Positions 16,320 to 26,393 are shown, counted from the first letter of the stretch. The stretch is DNA of 64,000 bases from CAWFKW01 sp963816535 (GCA_963816535.1 CAWFKW010000003.1:1302001-1366000); one strand, 5' to 3'. The notes: generated by a model not told the origin, from the sequence alone. Made by a program: numbers and translations.

Positions 16320-17189
16320 ATGGAAGAAGTATCCGAAATAGTAAGTAAAGTAGCGGTTATGACAGACCCAATGGTTCCGTTTTTGATGAAGATACGGAAA
16401 ACATCGTGGGAAACAAACGATATTTTTACCATACTGCTTGAGCACGATGAAGACAACCGTAAGACGTTCCGGTTCAAACCGGGGCAATTCAATATGCTAT
16501 ATGCATTCGGACAGGGCGAAGCGGCCATATCTATCTGCTCTGATTCATCTAAAGACACATCTATAGCTCATACAATTCACAGGGTTGGGTACGTAACTTC
16601 CGCTTTATCGGCGCTTAAAAAGGGCGATGTTATAGGAGTGCGCGGACCCTTTGGAAGCTCATGGCCGGTAGATGAAGCAAAAGGAAAGGATGTTGTTATA
16701 GTAGCAGGCGGGATCGGACTTGCGCCATTAAGGCCCGCAATCTACTATATTTTCAGGCACAGGAAGAATTATGGGAGGGTTATCCTGCTGTACGGAGCCA
16801 GAACTGCCCGCGACATATTATATAGAGTGGAACTTGAGGAATGGACGCGTAAACATAAGATAGAGATCCTGACAACTGTGGACAGAAGCGATTCTTCGTG
16901 GAGGGGAAATGTGGGCGTGGTCACCGAACTGTTTTCGTATATCAAGCTTGAGCCAAATTCCACGTTTGCCATGGTTTGCGGCCCCGAGGTCATGATGAAA
17001 TATTCAATTGACGAACTTAAAAGCAAGGGAGTGCCTAAGCATAACATATATTTATCGATGGAGCGCAATATGAAATGCGCCATTGGTTTCTGCGGACATT
17101 GCCAATACGGGGCAAATTTTATCTGCAAAGACGGACCGGTGTTTAATTTTTCGCACGTAAAAAGAATTTTTGATATCAGGGAGCTTTGA
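16320..17189 (+). CDS. hydG: Group 3b hydrogenase gamma subunit (FAD/NAD(P) diaphorase)
   Basis: The 289-residue protein follows the ferredoxin reductase plan: FAD domain (about 25-115, FKPGQFNML and a GPFGSSWP turn), NAD(P) domain with the VAGGIGLAPLRPA motif (128-140), and a C-terminal [2Fe-2S] site of the dihydroorotate dehydrogenase B type with C253, C258, C261 and C269. It exchanges electrons with NAD(P)H for the hydrogenase. It is related to AsrB of anaerobic sulfite reductase, but no AsrC is present. Confidence 0.92.
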   Translation: MEEVSEIVSKVAVMTDPMVPFLMKIRKTSWETNDIFTILLEHDEDNRKTFRFKPGQFNMLYAFGQGEAAISICSDSSKDTSIAHTIHRVGYVTSALSALKKGDVIGVRGPFGSSWPVDEAKGKDVVIVAGGIGLAPLRPAIYYIFRHRKNYGRVILLYGARTARDILYRVELEEWTRKHKIEILTTVDRSDSSWRGNVGVVTELFSYIKLEPNSTFAMVCGPEVMMKYSIDELKSKGVPKHNIYLSMERNMKCAIGFCGHCQYGANFICKDGPVFNFSHVKRIFDIREL

Positions 17190-17190
17190 T

Positions 17191-17973
17191 ATGAACAAGA
17201 AACCGAAACTGGCTGTTTTTAAGCTCTCCTCGTGCGACGGGTGCCAGCTATCATTGCTTGACGCCGAAGATGAGCTTCTTGATGTGCTTGGAGAAATTGA
17301 AATCGCTTACTTCCCCGAAGCCAGCAGCCGCATGCTAAAGGGCCCGTATGATATCGGCCTTATAGAAGGCAGCATAACCAATCCTGATAACGTTGAAGCA
17401 GCGCGCGAGATACGAAAATCATGTAAATACGTCGTGACAATCGGCGCCTGCGCGACTGCAGGGGGAATTCAGGCTCTGAGAAACTGGAAGGACGTAAAAG
17501 AGTTTACCAAAATTGTGTATGCGACGCCTGAATATATTTCAACGCTTGTAAGATCGATGCCGGTAAGCTCGTATATTAACGTTGATTTTGAACTTCATGG
17601 CTGCCCCATTAATAAATACCAGCTGATTGAGGTCATGTCGGCGTTCATCCACAAACGGAAACCGAACATTTCTTCTCACAGCGTCTGCGTGGAGTGCAAG
17701 TTGAAAGGAAATGTCTGCGTTATGGTGGCCGGCGGCTCCGCCTGCATGGGCCCGGTAACGCATGCCGGCTGCGGCGCGATTTGCCCGTCGTATAACAGGG
17801 GATGTTACGGCTGTTTCGGCCCGATGGATTCGGCAAATACAAAAGGGTTAACCAAACAGTTTAAAGAGCTTGATTATTCGAGTTTTGAAATAATGAGCAT
17901 GTACAGGACATATAACGCCTACGCCGAACAATTCAGAAAAGAAAGCGAAGCCAATGAAAAACAAAACAATTAA
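17191..17973 (+). CDS. hydD: Group 3b [NiFe]-hydrogenase small (delta) subunit
   Basis: The ATG preceded by a GGGAG ribosome site gives 260 residues. Conserved proximal cluster cysteines appear in SSCDGCQLSLLD, IGACATAGGIQ and the ELHGCPINK segment, and the C-terminal cluster region has CVECKLKGNVC and GCYGCFGPMD. The absence of a Tat signal indicates a cytoplasmic complex. It passes electrons from the NiFe centre to the beta subunit. The gene overlaps the large-subunit gene by 20 bp. Confidence 0.93.
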   Translation: MNKKPKLAVFKLSSCDGCQLSLLDAEDELLDVLGEIEIAYFPEASSRMLKGPYDIGLIEGSITNPDNVEAAREIRKSCKYVVTIGACATAGGIQALRNWKDVKEFTKIVYATPEYISTLVRSMPVSSYINVDFELHGCPINKYQLIEVMSAFIHKRKPNISSHSVCVECKLKGNVCVMVAGGSACMGPVTHAGCGAICPSYNRGCYGCFGPMDSANTKGLTKQFKELDYSSFEIMSMYRTYNAYAEQFRKESEANEKQNN

Positions 17974-19243
17974 GGTCGATTATCTCGCAAGAGTAGAAGG
18001 CGAGGGCGCGCTTTATATTAAAATTAAGGACGGCGAAGTGGCCGATGTTAAGCTTAAAATATTTGAGCCCCCCAGATTTTTTGAGGCGTTCTTAAGAGGC
18101 CGGCCGTATTATGATGCGCCTGATATAACGGCGAGAATATGCGGCATCTGCCCTGTGGCTTACCAGATGAGCGCAGTTCATGCGATGGAAAACGCATTCG
18201 GCGTTAAAGTGGGCGGACAGCTGAGAGAGCTCAGAAGATTGTTATACTGCGGCGAGTGGATTGAAAGCCACACGCTGCATGTGTTTATGCTCCATGCTCC
18301 TGATTTTTTAGGATACCATGACGTTGCCGAAATGTCTAAAGACTACCCGGATGTTGTGAAAAACGCGCTCCGGCTCAAGAAAACCGGCAATGAAATTATG
18401 CGCATTGTAGGCGGACGTGAGATACACCCAATAAATGTAAGGGTTGGCGGATTCTATAAAGTCCCGTCTAAAAAAGAATTGCTCAAGCTTGCCGAAGATA
18501 TTAAATGGGCGCGGGATGCTGCGGCCGATGCCGTAAAACTGGTCTCGACCTTTGAATTCCCTGAATTTGAGTGTGATTATGAATTTGTTTCTCTTTCGCA
18601 TCCGGACGAATACCCAATGAACGAGGGCAATATTATTTCCAACAAAGGAATAGATATCACCCCTGAAGAGTACGATTTCCATTTTATTGAGGAACATGTT
18701 GAGCATTCAAACGCGCTGCATTCAAAGATAAGGATCAGGGGAAATTACATGGTTGGGCCCATCGCAAGATTCAATTTAAATTACGACAGGTTGACGCCCG
18801 AATCAAAGCGGCTTGCGGTAGAAGCAGGTTTAAAAGCTCCCTGCACAAATCCGTTTAAGAGTATTATTGTAAGAGCTATAGAAACATTTTACTCATGCGA
18901 AGAAGCGCTCAGGATAATAGATAATTACGAAGCGCCGGAAAAACCGTGCATAGATGCGGCAGTAAAAGAGGCTACAGGATATGCGTGCACCGAGGCGCCA
19001 AGAGGTATGATATACCACAGGTACAGGGTAGATAACAACGGTATTATAGAAGACGCGAAGATCGTGCCTCCAACATCGCAGAACCAGAAAACTATAGAAA
19101 ACGATCTAAGGTTATTTGTTCCAAAATATATATCGCTTCCTGAAAGCGAACTTGTGTTGAAGTGCGAACAAGCCGTAAGAAATTACGACCCGTGCATATC
19201 ATGCGCAACGCATTTCATCAAACTAAATATACAGCGTGAGTAA
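17954..19243 (+). CDS. hydA: Group 3b [NiFe]-hydrogenase large (alpha) subunit
   Basis: The 429-residue catalytic subunit has both NiFe ligand motifs, RICGICPVAY near the N-terminus and DPCISCATH at the C-terminus, followed by a nine-residue tail (FIKLNIQRE) that a specific protease would remove. The EGEGALYIKI opening and gene order beta-gamma-delta-alpha match bidirectional NADP-linked hydrogenases (sulfhydrogenase). It may evolve H2 to dispose of excess reductant or take up H2. Confidence 0.94.
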   Translation: MKNKTIKVDYLARVEGEGALYIKIKDGEVADVKLKIFEPPRFFEAFLRGRPYYDAPDITARICGICPVAYQMSAVHAMENAFGVKVGGQLRELRRLLYCGEWIESHTLHVFMLHAPDFLGYHDVAEMSKDYPDVVKNALRLKKTGNEIMRIVGGREIHPINVRVGGFYKVPSKKELLKLAEDIKWARDAAADAVKLVSTFEFPEFECDYEFVSLSHPDEYPMNEGNIISNKGIDITPEEYDFHFIEEHVEHSNALHSKIRIRGNYMVGPIARFNLNYDRLTPESKRLAVEAGLKAPCTNPFKSIIVRAIETFYSCEEALRIIDNYEAPEKPCIDAAVKEATGYACTEAPRGMIYHRYRVDNNGIIEDAKIVPPTSQNQKTIENDLRLFVPKYISLPESELVLKCEQAVRNYDPCISCATHFIKLNIQRE

Positions 19244-19307
19244 TACTCCCGCGCCGGGAGCCGCCTGAGTAAAAAGGCGAACCCGGAATTTAAAAGAAAG
19301 AAATTTT

Positions 19308-19808
19308 ATGTTGAAGTCCAGAGATACGATATTAGTTATAGGAATTGGAAACGAATTCAGGTCAGACGACGCAGCAGGATTAATAGCGGCAAGAAGGATT
19401 AAAGAAGTCGGATTAGACGATGTAGATGTAGCGGAATCAGACGGCGACGGAGCCAGGCTGATGGATCTATGGTTTGGAAGGAAACACGTTATATTAATTG
19501 ATGCTGTGCAGTCCGGCGCAAAACCGGGCTCCTTACACGTTATTGAAGAGGGAAAAGATATTCACTCTATGGAACTCTTCAGGTTTTCCACTCACACTTT
19601 CGGCATTCTTCAGGCTCTGAAGCTCTCGGAGGCGCTTGATATACTCCCGGGCAAAATCACGATATACGGGATCGAAGGCAAAAATTTTGCCTCCGGAGCC
19701 GGCCTTTCTTCAGAAATTGAGCATGCCGTAACAAATGTTGAAGCTCTGGTTAACAGCCAAGTTCTCAAATTACACAGAAACATTAAGGAGAAATCAATCA
19801 ATGGATAA
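19308..19808 (+). CDS. Hydrogenase maturation protease for the group 3b enzyme
   Basis: A 166-residue HyaD/HycI-family endopeptidase with GIGNEFRSDDAAGL near the N-terminus, LIDAVQSGAKPGSLH in the middle and a THTFGI segment with the conserved histidine. It cleaves the C-terminal tail of a NiFe large subunit after nickel insertion; its position right after hydA suggests that partner. The stop overlaps the next gene by eight bases. A second protease of the window follows mvhA. Confidence 0.9.
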   Translation: MLKSRDTILVIGIGNEFRSDDAAGLIAARRIKEVGLDDVDVAESDGDGARLMDLWFGRKHVILIDAVQSGAKPGSLHVIEEGKDIHSMELFRFSTHTFGILQALKLSEALDILPGKITIYGIEGKNFASGAGLSSEIEHAVTNVEALVNSQVLKLHRNIKEKSING

Positions 19809-20439
19809 AACTATTGTATCAAAAAAATTTGCGCAAAGGGTCGACGGCGCTAATATACGAAGAACGATCAAGTTTGAAAATGAACTTGATAAAGACTTCG
19901 CGAAGAAGATAGCCGATATCGCCCATGGCGAGGCAATGTATAACTGTATACAATGCGGAACCTGCAGCGCAACATGTCCTGTAAGCCATTATATGGATTT
20001 CACGCCAAGAAAAATAATCGCTATGGTGCGGGAAGGTTTCAAGGACGAAGTATTAAGCAGCTCGACAGTATGGATATGCGCTTCATGTTATTCATGCACT
20101 GTAGAGTGCCCCAAAGAAATAAAGATCACTGATGTAATGTACGCTCTGAAACGCGAAGCTATCTCCGGCGGGTATTACCCGAAACATTTCCCGACTCCCG
20201 CGCTGGCTACAAGTTTCTTTGACCAGGTAAAGAAGAACGGAAGAAGCAGCGAAGGGCCGCTTCTCGTTAAAGTATTTTTGAAAACCAACCCGTTTAAAAT
20301 GTTCGGAAACGCCATGCTCGGCTGGAAACTCTGGAAAACCGGCAGAATGTCTATGAAAAGTGAAAAGATAAAAGACAAAAAGGGCTTTCGGAAACTGCTG
20401 AACGGACTGGAAAAAGACAAGGAGGCGTCGTTAAATTGA
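19801..20439 (+). CDS. hdrC: HdrC, heterodisulfide reductase-like subunit
   Basis: I start at the ATG preceded by AAGGAG, giving 212 residues. Two [4Fe-4S] motifs, CIQCGTCSATCP and CASCYSCTVECP, are those of HdrC, followed by a helical basic C-terminus. HdrC transfers electrons between HdrA and the HdrB active site. It overlaps the protease gene and the hdrB gene, forming part of the hdrCBA-mvhDGA block. Confidence 0.92.
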   Translation: MDKTIVSKKFAQRVDGANIRRTIKFENELDKDFAKKIADIAHGEAMYNCIQCGTCSATCPVSHYMDFTPRKIIAMVREGFKDEVLSSSTVWICASCYSCTVECPKEIKITDVMYALKREAISGGYYPKHFPTPALATSFFDQVKKNGRSSEGPLLVKVFLKTNPFKMFGNAMLGWKLWKTGRMSMKSEKIKDKKGFRKLLNGLEKDKEASLN

Positions 20440-21338
20440 AATACTTATATTATCCCGGATGCTCGCTGAAATGCACCGGAAGGGCTTATGAAGAATCGCT
20501 TCTTGCCGTCTTCAAAGCTCTGAAAATTGACTATACTGAAATTGAAGACTGGAATTGCTGCGGCGCAACCGCTTATATGGCAGTTGACGAAGTAAACGCG
20601 TTTTCAATCGCCGCAAGAAACCTGGCGCTTGCTGAAAAACAATTTAAGAAAGAAGAAGATATACAGGTTATAGCGCCGTGTGCCGCCTGCTATATGGTTC
20701 TTCTTAAAACTTTGAAATACATGCAGGAAAGCCCTGAGCTGAAAGCAAAAACAAATCACGCGCTTAACGAAGCCGGGCTCAATTTCGAAGGCAGGGTAAA
20801 AGTGCGCCATCCGCTTGACGTTCTGATAAACGATATCGGCATTGACGCAATAACCAAAGCAAGGAAAAGCCCTCTTAAAGGAATCAAGGTCGCTTCTTAT
20901 TACGGATGCCAGACCGTCAGGCCCTACTCAACTTTTGACGACCAGCGCGACCCGCAATCAATGGACCTGCTGGTAAAAGCCCTGGGCGCTGAACCAATTG
21001 ACTGGCCTTTGAAGACAAGATGCTGCGGCGGCAGCCTTACAGGCACGGTTTCGCAGGTGGGCCTGCCTTTAAGCTATATTTTATTAAAAGAAGCCGCAAG
21101 GCACGGTGCGGATGTTGTGGTTACGGCCTGCCCGCTGTGCCAGTTCAACCTGGAATGCTACCAGACTGATATTAACAGGAAATATAACGAGGAGATAAAT
21201 CTTCCCGTTATGTATTTCTCGCAGTTAATGGGTTTGGCTATGGATATCCCTCAGAAAGAAATAGGCCTACAGCGCTTATTTGTAAAACCCGAAAAGGTTT
21301 TAAAAACTGTGAAAGGAGGCGAAGCTGCATATGTCTAA
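20436..21338 (+). CDS. hdrB: HdrB, catalytic subunit with two CCG domains
   Basis: The 300-residue protein starts at TTG with an AAGGAGG ribosome site ten bases upstream. It carries two CCG domains: YYPGCSLKCTG, WNCCGATAYM and APCAACY in the first, SYYGCQTVRP, RCCGGSLTGT and ACPLCQFNLE in the second. In methanogens these cysteines hold noncubane [4Fe-4S] clusters that reduce CoM-S-S-CoB. Here there are no methanogenesis genes, so the disulfide or other high-potential acceptor is unknown. Confidence 0.92.
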   Translation: MKYLYYPGCSLKCTGRAYEESLLAVFKALKIDYTEIEDWNCCGATAYMAVDEVNAFSIAARNLALAEKQFKKEEDIQVIAPCAACYMVLLKTLKYMQESPELKAKTNHALNEAGLNFEGRVKVRHPLDVLINDIGIDAITKARKSPLKGIKVASYYGCQTVRPYSTFDDQRDPQSMDLLVKALGAEPIDWPLKTRCCGGSLTGTVSQVGLPLSYILLKEAARHGADVVVTACPLCQFNLECYQTDINRKYNEEINLPVMYFSQLMGLAMDIPQKEIGLQRLFVKPEKVLKTVKGGEAAYV

Positions 21339-23373
21339 TATGAACGGAAACGGAGCCCCGAGAATCGGGTTCTATGTTTGCCATTGCGGCCATAATATCG
21401 CTTCGGTTGTGAACGTAGAAGAAGTTCAGAAATTTGTAGCGACCTTACCGGGTGTAATTGTATCAAGAGACTACAAGTACATGTGTTCGGACCCGGGACA
21501 GGAACTGATTCAGGATGATATAAAGGAATTCAAGCTTAACCGTATAGTCGTAGCGTCGTGTTCTCCGCTTCTGCATGAGCACACGTTCCGCGTTGCCGCT
21601 GAAAAAGGCGGGCTTAACCCGTATTACTTCCACATGATAAATATCAGGGAAAACGTATCATGGGTTAACACGGATAAGATAATGGCTACAGAAAAAGCAA
21701 AGGACCTTGCAAGAGCGGGGATCCAGCGCGTATTCTTCCACAAACCTCTTATCAAAAAAGAAGTTCCAATAAATCCGGCGGTCATGATAGTCGGCGGCGG
21801 AATAGCCGGCATACATGCGGCTCTGACTATCGCAAACGCGGGCAAGAGGGTTTACCTTGTCGAGCGCGAAGCTACCATAGGCGGCCACATGGCAATGTTC
21901 GATAAAACATTCCCGACCCTCGATTGCGCGGCATGTATTTTAACCCCGAAAATGTCGGCGGTAAAAAACAACCCGAATATTACACTATGGACATATTCGG
22001 AAGTCGAGAAGGTCGACGGGTTCGTTGGGAATTATAAAGCTACTGTAAGACGCAAACCCAGGTATATTAAAGAGGATCTTTGCGTCGGGTGCATGGATTG
22101 TATTGATGCATGTATATATAAAGAGGCCAAATACCCGGACGAATTCAACCAGGGACTCAGCATGCGTAAACCGGTCTACATACCGTTCCCGCAGGCGACT
22201 CCCCAGGTTGTAGTAATCGACCCGGAAACCTGTATTGACTTCAAATCGAGGAGATGCAAAAAAACCTGTATAGCTGCATGCGACAGGGATGCGATAGACC
22301 TCCACCAGGTTGATGCGTACGAAGAGATAGAAGTAGGTACAATAATATTATCAACAGGATTTAAACCGTTTGACGCTAAACGCGCCCCGCAATACGGCTA
22401 TGGAAAGCACGAGAACGTATTCACAGCGCTCGAAGTTGAAAGGCTTGTAAACGCGTCGGGCCCGACAAACGGCGAAGTTCTCACCAGAGACGGCAGAAAA
22501 CCAAAGAGCGTTGGAATTATTCATTGCGTGGGCTCACGCGACGCTAAATCTAACAAGTGGTGTTCGCGCGTTTGTTGTATGTACTCGCTTAAGCTGGCGC
22601 ATTTAATTAAAGAGCATACCGATGCCGAAGTCTATAACTTCTACATCGATATGAGAACCCCGGGTAAAGGCTACGAAGAATTCTATGACAAGCTTCTTAA
22701 AGAAGGAGTGCATTTTATAAGAGGACGCGTTGCCGAAGTAACCGATTGGGCTTTGATGCCGGAAGAAAAAGACAGGCTTACTATAAGAGTAGAAGATACT
22801 TTGATAGGAACCGTCAGAAGAATTCCGGTTGATATGGTGGTTCTGGCAACAGGATTGGTTCCAAGAGACGACGCGCAGGAGATCAGGAGAATGTTCAACA
22901 TATCCTGTTCGAATGAAGGCTTCTTCCTTGAACGCCACCCGAAGCTCGCCCCGGTAAGCACATTTACCGACGGCATATTTATCGCCGGCGCATGCCAGGG
23001 ACCGAAAGACATCCCCGATAGCGTTGCGCAGGCAGGAGCCGCGGCAGCGGAAGTACTTTCGCTTATCAGCGCCGGAAAAATTGAGATGGAACCTAACACC
23101 GCCCAGATAATCGAGAAGGATTGTTCGGGGTGTAAATCATGTATTCCGCTTTGTCCGTATTCCGCAATATCGTTCAAAGAGGATATACAAAAAGCATATA
23201 TTAACGAAGCGCTGTGCAAAGGCTGCGGAACCTGCGTAGCGGCGTGCCCGTCAGGTTCTATAATTCAAAACCTGTTCGAGGATGAGGAAATATTCAGCGA
23301 GATAGACGGCTTGCTCAAATTTGCCGGACTCGAAACAGGAGCTTTATGCTCAACAGAAATGGAGGCTCAATAA
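21331..23373 (+). CDS. hdrA: HdrA, flavin-bifurcating subunit
   Basis: At 680 residues it has the HdrA architecture: N-terminal domain with VCHCGHNI, FAD-binding Rossmann motif MIVGGGIAGIHAAL, the conserved LDCAACILTPKM segment, an inserted iron-sulfur region (CVGCMDCIDAC and further cysteines), and two C-terminal ferredoxin motifs, CSGCKSCIPLCP and CKGCGTCVAACP. HdrA FAD splits electron pairs between ferredoxin and HdrB. The cysteine positions are intact and no selenocysteine is implied. Confidence 0.93.
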   Translation: MSNMNGNGAPRIGFYVCHCGHNIASVVNVEEVQKFVATLPGVIVSRDYKYMCSDPGQELIQDDIKEFKLNRIVVASCSPLLHEHTFRVAAEKGGLNPYYFHMINIRENVSWVNTDKIMATEKAKDLARAGIQRVFFHKPLIKKEVPINPAVMIVGGGIAGIHAALTIANAGKRVYLVEREATIGGHMAMFDKTFPTLDCAACILTPKMSAVKNNPNITLWTYSEVEKVDGFVGNYKATVRRKPRYIKEDLCVGCMDCIDACIYKEAKYPDEFNQGLSMRKPVYIPFPQATPQVVVIDPETCIDFKSRRCKKTCIAACDRDAIDLHQVDAYEEIEVGTIILSTGFKPFDAKRAPQYGYGKHENVFTALEVERLVNASGPTNGEVLTRDGRKPKSVGIIHCVGSRDAKSNKWCSRVCCMYSLKLAHLIKEHTDAEVYNFYIDMRTPGKGYEEFYDKLLKEGVHFIRGRVAEVTDWALMPEEKDRLTIRVEDTLIGTVRRIPVDMVVLATGLVPRDDAQEIRRMFNISCSNEGFFLERHPKLAPVSTFTDGIFIAGACQGPKDIPDSVAQAGAAAAEVLSLISAGKIEMEPNTAQIIEKDCSGCKSCIPLCPYSAISFKEDIQKAYINEALCKGCGTCVAACPSGSIIQNLFEDEEIFSEIDGLLKFAGLETGALCSTEMEAQ

Positions 23374-23894
23374 TGTCATCAGAAACTGAAAACAAGGGCA
23401 TAGTAAAAGCGCCCTGGGAACCAAAAATAATAGCTTTCTTCTGTAACTGGTGTACATACACAGCTGCAGACCTGGCAGGGGTTTCAAGATTAAAACATGC
23501 GCCGAATGTAAGGGTGATCAGGATAATGTGTTCCGGAAGGGTTGACCCCCAGTTCATATTGCAGGCTTTTGCAAGCGGCGCCGACGGCGTGCTTATCGGC
23601 GGATGCCACCCGGGAGACTGCCATTACAGCGAAGGCAATTACAAATTACTGAGAAGATACCGCCTGCTGAGAAGAATGCTGGGAAGCATGGGCATTGAGC
23701 CTGACAGATGCAGACTGGAATGGATATCGGCATCGGAAGGCGATAAAGTAAAAACTGTTATTAACGATATGGTTGACAAAGTTAGAAATCTGGGGCCGCT
23801 TAGCATCCCGGGTCATTTAATCGAGCTCAGCAATAGAGAATTAGGAATTAAAGAAACTGAAATACTTAGAGAGGAGGCGGTTGAACATGCCTGA
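23373..23894 (+). CDS. mvhD: MvhD, hydrogenase-to-Hdr electron connector
   Basis: The 173-residue product (ATG overlapping the hdrA stop as TAATG) has the MvhD/FlpD cysteines: FFCNWCTYTAAD, RIMCSGRVDP and GGCHPGDCHY, which bind a [2Fe-2S] cluster. It links the MvhGA hydrogenase to HdrA. The gene order hdrCBA-mvhDGA makes a complete bifurcating module. Confidence 0.93.
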   Translation: MSSETENKGIVKAPWEPKIIAFFCNWCTYTAADLAGVSRLKHAPNVRVIRIMCSGRVDPQFILQAFASGADGVLIGGCHPGDCHYSEGNYKLLRRYRLLRRMLGSMGIEPDRCRLEWISASEGDKVKTVINDMVDKVRNLGPLSIPGHLIELSNRELGIKETEILREEAVEHA

Positions 23895-24870
23895 TAAACC
23901 CAAAATTGGATTTTACTGGTGCGCCTCATGCGGAGGATGCGAGGAATCAGTGGTCGACCTGGCCGAAGATATTCTCATGGTAGCCGGTGCGGTTGATATA
24001 GTATTCTGGCCGGTCGCTATGGATTTCAAAAAATCGGACGTTGAAAAAATGGAAGACGGTTCCATTCTCGCAACTATGATTAACGGCGCCGTCAGAACTT
24101 CCGAACAGGAGGAAATGGCAAGGCTGATTCGCAGGAAAAGCAAGCTTATTATCGCTTACGGTTCATGCGCGCACCTTGGCGGTATCCCCGCGCTCGCAAA
24201 TGAATTTGCCGCGCAGGAAATTCTGAACTATTCATATAAGGATGCGCCTTCGGTAATTAATAAAGAAGGCACAATGCCTATGAATAAATTCAAACATGAT
24301 GCTGCAAGGAACGTAACTCTGCCGAAATTCAGAGAAACCGTGCGCACGCTTGACCAGGTGATTGACGTTGATTATTACCTGCCGGGCTGCCCGCCTGTTC
24401 CGAAACTTCTGAAAGCTGCCGTGTTAACGTTGCTTTCAGGCGAGCTTCCTCCTAAAGGAACTGTGCTTGCCCCTGATAATGCATTATGCGAAGAATGCCC
24501 TAGGAAAAAGACCAAACCGGCCGACCTTGCATTCAAACATTTTGTAAGGCCGCACATGATTCTTGCGGATAAAGATAAATGCCTTCTTGCCCAGGGAATT
24601 GTATGTATGGGACCCGCTACAAGGGCAGGCTGCGAAGCCGCATGTATAAACGGCAATATGCCCTGTACGGGGTGCTTTGGGCCAACCTCCAGGGTCAGGG
24701 ACCAGGGCGCAAAAATACTGTCTTCTATTTGCTCCAATATCGAAGCGACAGAAGAAGCTGAAATAGACGCAGCGCTTGATGGAATTCCGGATCCTGTAGG
24801 AACCTTCTATAGGTACGGAATGGCAGGATCGCTATTAAGAAAGAAAATCATGGAGGAGGAGAAACACTAA
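23887..24870 (+). CDS. mvhG: MvhG, group 3c hydrogenase small subunit
   Basis: The 327-residue small subunit begins with PKIGFYWCASCGGCEESVVD, has the YGSCAHLGGIPALAN and YLPGCPPVPKLLKA stretches of the proximal cluster, and a C-terminal cysteine-rich region (GIVCMGPATRAGC, MPCTGCFGP). The start is an ATG with GAGGAGG upstream. It carries electrons from MvhA to MvhD. It overlaps mvhD by eight bases and mvhA by one. Confidence 0.93.
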   Translation: MPDKPKIGFYWCASCGGCEESVVDLAEDILMVAGAVDIVFWPVAMDFKKSDVEKMEDGSILATMINGAVRTSEQEEMARLIRRKSKLIIAYGSCAHLGGIPALANEFAAQEILNYSYKDAPSVINKEGTMPMNKFKHDAARNVTLPKFRETVRTLDQVIDVDYYLPGCPPVPKLLKAAVLTLLSGELPPKGTVLAPDNALCEECPRKKTKPADLAFKHFVRPHMILADKDKCLLAQGIVCMGPATRAGCEAACINGNMPCTGCFGPTSRVRDQGAKILSSICSNIEATEEAEIDAALDGIPDPVGTFYRYGMAGSLLRKKIMEEEKH

Positions 24871-26393
24871 TGCATAACGAAGTAAAAGAAAAATGGAACG
24901 AAGCTTTAACAAAAGCTAACGACAACTATACTAAGGAAAGAAGAATAGTAATTGACCCGATTACAAGGCTTGAAGGTCACGGAAAAATTGATATCCTCCT
25001 TGACGATAAAGGCGAAGTTGAGCGCGCTTATTACCAGATACCGGAGCTGAGAGGCTTCGAGATATTCTGTAAAGGGCGCCCGGCAGAAGATATGCCGCAG
25101 ATAACAAGCAGGATTTGCGGCGTTTGCCCCACGGCTCACCATATGGCGGGGACAAAAGCGATGGACAGCCTCTATAAAGTAGAACCAACAACCGTTGGAA
25201 AGAAATTAAGAGAGCTTATCTATAACATATTCATGCTCGAAGATCATGCGCTGCATGTTTATGTGCTTGGCGGTCCCGATTTTATCGTAGGACCGGAGGC
25301 GCCTAAGGCTTCGAGAAATATATTAGGAGTCATTGAAAAAGTGGGGCTTGACGCCGGCAAGAAAGTTATATCGATGAGAAGGCGTTTAAGGGAGCTGATC
25401 TCATATCTTGGCGGCAAGGTAATTCACCCGGTTTTCGGATTGCCCGGCGGCGTCGCAAAAGGGATTGCGCCCGACGAACTTGCGAGATTCAAAGAAGTAG
25501 CGGTAGACGCGCTTGATTTCGCCAGGTTCACGATTAAGGTATTCGGGGACATTGTGCTGAAAAACGATGATTATGTCAAGATGATAACTTCAGATGCCTA
25601 CACCCATCGTACGTATTACATGGGCCAGGTTGATGAAAACAATAAAGTAAATTTCTACGACGGTAAGATAAGAGTAGTGGATCCCAACGGAAAGGAATTT
25701 ACAAAGTTCACCGCCGATAAATATCTTGACGTTATCGCAGAGCACGTTGAACCATGGAGTTACGTGAAGTTCTGTTATCTAAAGCAGCTTGGATGGAAAG
25801 GATTTAAAGACGGAGACGATACAAGCATATTTTCAGTGGCGCCGCTGGCAAGGCTGAACGCTGCCGACGGCATGGCGACGCCCGAAGCGCAGAAAGCATA
25901 TGAAGACTATTTCAAAACCCTCGGAGGCAAGCCGGTTCATCATACCCTTGCAAACCACTGGGCGCGGGTAGTCGAAATGCTTTATGCCGCCGAAAGAATA
26001 AACGAACTTGTAAACGATCCCGATATCACGAGCGACCACATAAGAACCATCCCGACAGAAAAACCAACCGTTGGGATCGGAATTGTGGAAGCGCCGCGCG
26101 GAACGCTGATACATCATTATGAAACTGACGAAAAGGGAATTATCACGAAGGTAAATTTGATTGTGGCCACGCAAAATAATTCAGCCCGCATTGCAATGAG
26201 CGTTGAGAAAGCCGCAAAGGAACTGATACACGACGGCAAGGCTTCAGACGGATTGTTGAATAAAATAGAAATGGCATTTCGCGCATACGATCCGTGTAAT
26301 GCATGCGCAACTCATTCGCTGCCGGGAAATGTTCCCATTGAAATAAGCATATGGGATAAACAAAGAAAGCTTCTTCAAAAACTAAGCAGATGA
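24870..26393 (+). CDS. mvhA: MvhA, group 3c [NiFe]-hydrogenase large subunit
   Basis: The 507-residue protein has RLEGHGKI near the N-terminus, the first NiFe motif RICGVCPTAHHM and the second DPCNACATH followed by a tail of 26 residues that must be cleaved. Together with MvhG, MvhD and HdrABC it should oxidise H2 while reducing ferredoxin and a second acceptor. The start overlaps mvhG (TAATG); the stop overlaps the protease gene (ATGA). Confidence 0.94.
   Translation: MHNEVKEKWNEALTKANDNYTKERRIVIDPITRLEGHGKIDILLDDKGEVERAYYQIPELRGFEIFCKGRPAEDMPQITSRICGVCPTAHHMAGTKAMDSLYKVEPTTVGKKLRELIYNIFMLEDHALHVYVLGGPDFIVGPEAPKASRNILGVIEKVGLDAGKKVISMRRRLRELISYLGGKVIHPVFGLPGGVAKGIAPDELARFKEVAVDALDFARFTIKVFGDIVLKNDDYVKMITSDAYTHRTYYMGQVDENNKVNFYDGKIRVVDPNGKEFTKFTADKYLDVIAEHVEPWSYVKFCYLKQLGWKGFKDGDDTSIFSVAPLARLNAADGMATPEAQKAYEDYFKTLGGKPVHHTLANHWARVVEMLYAAERINELVNDPDITSDHIRTIPTEKPTVGIGIVEAPRGTLIHHYETDEKGIITKVNLIVATQNNSARIAMSVEKAAKELIHDGKASDGLLNKIEMAFRAYDPCNACATHSLPGNVPIEISIWDKQRKLLQKLSR

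Noticed and set aside
19245..19307. GC-rich inverted repeat between hydA and its protease as an operon-ending terminator
   Set aside because: The stems are short, no T run follows, and the downstream genes clearly continue the same functional operon; it may only slow RNA decay.
22683..23219. Minus-strand frame of 178 codons inside hdrA
   Set aside because: It is antisense to the conserved C-terminal ferredoxin region of HdrA and has low-complexity Ser-rich translation.
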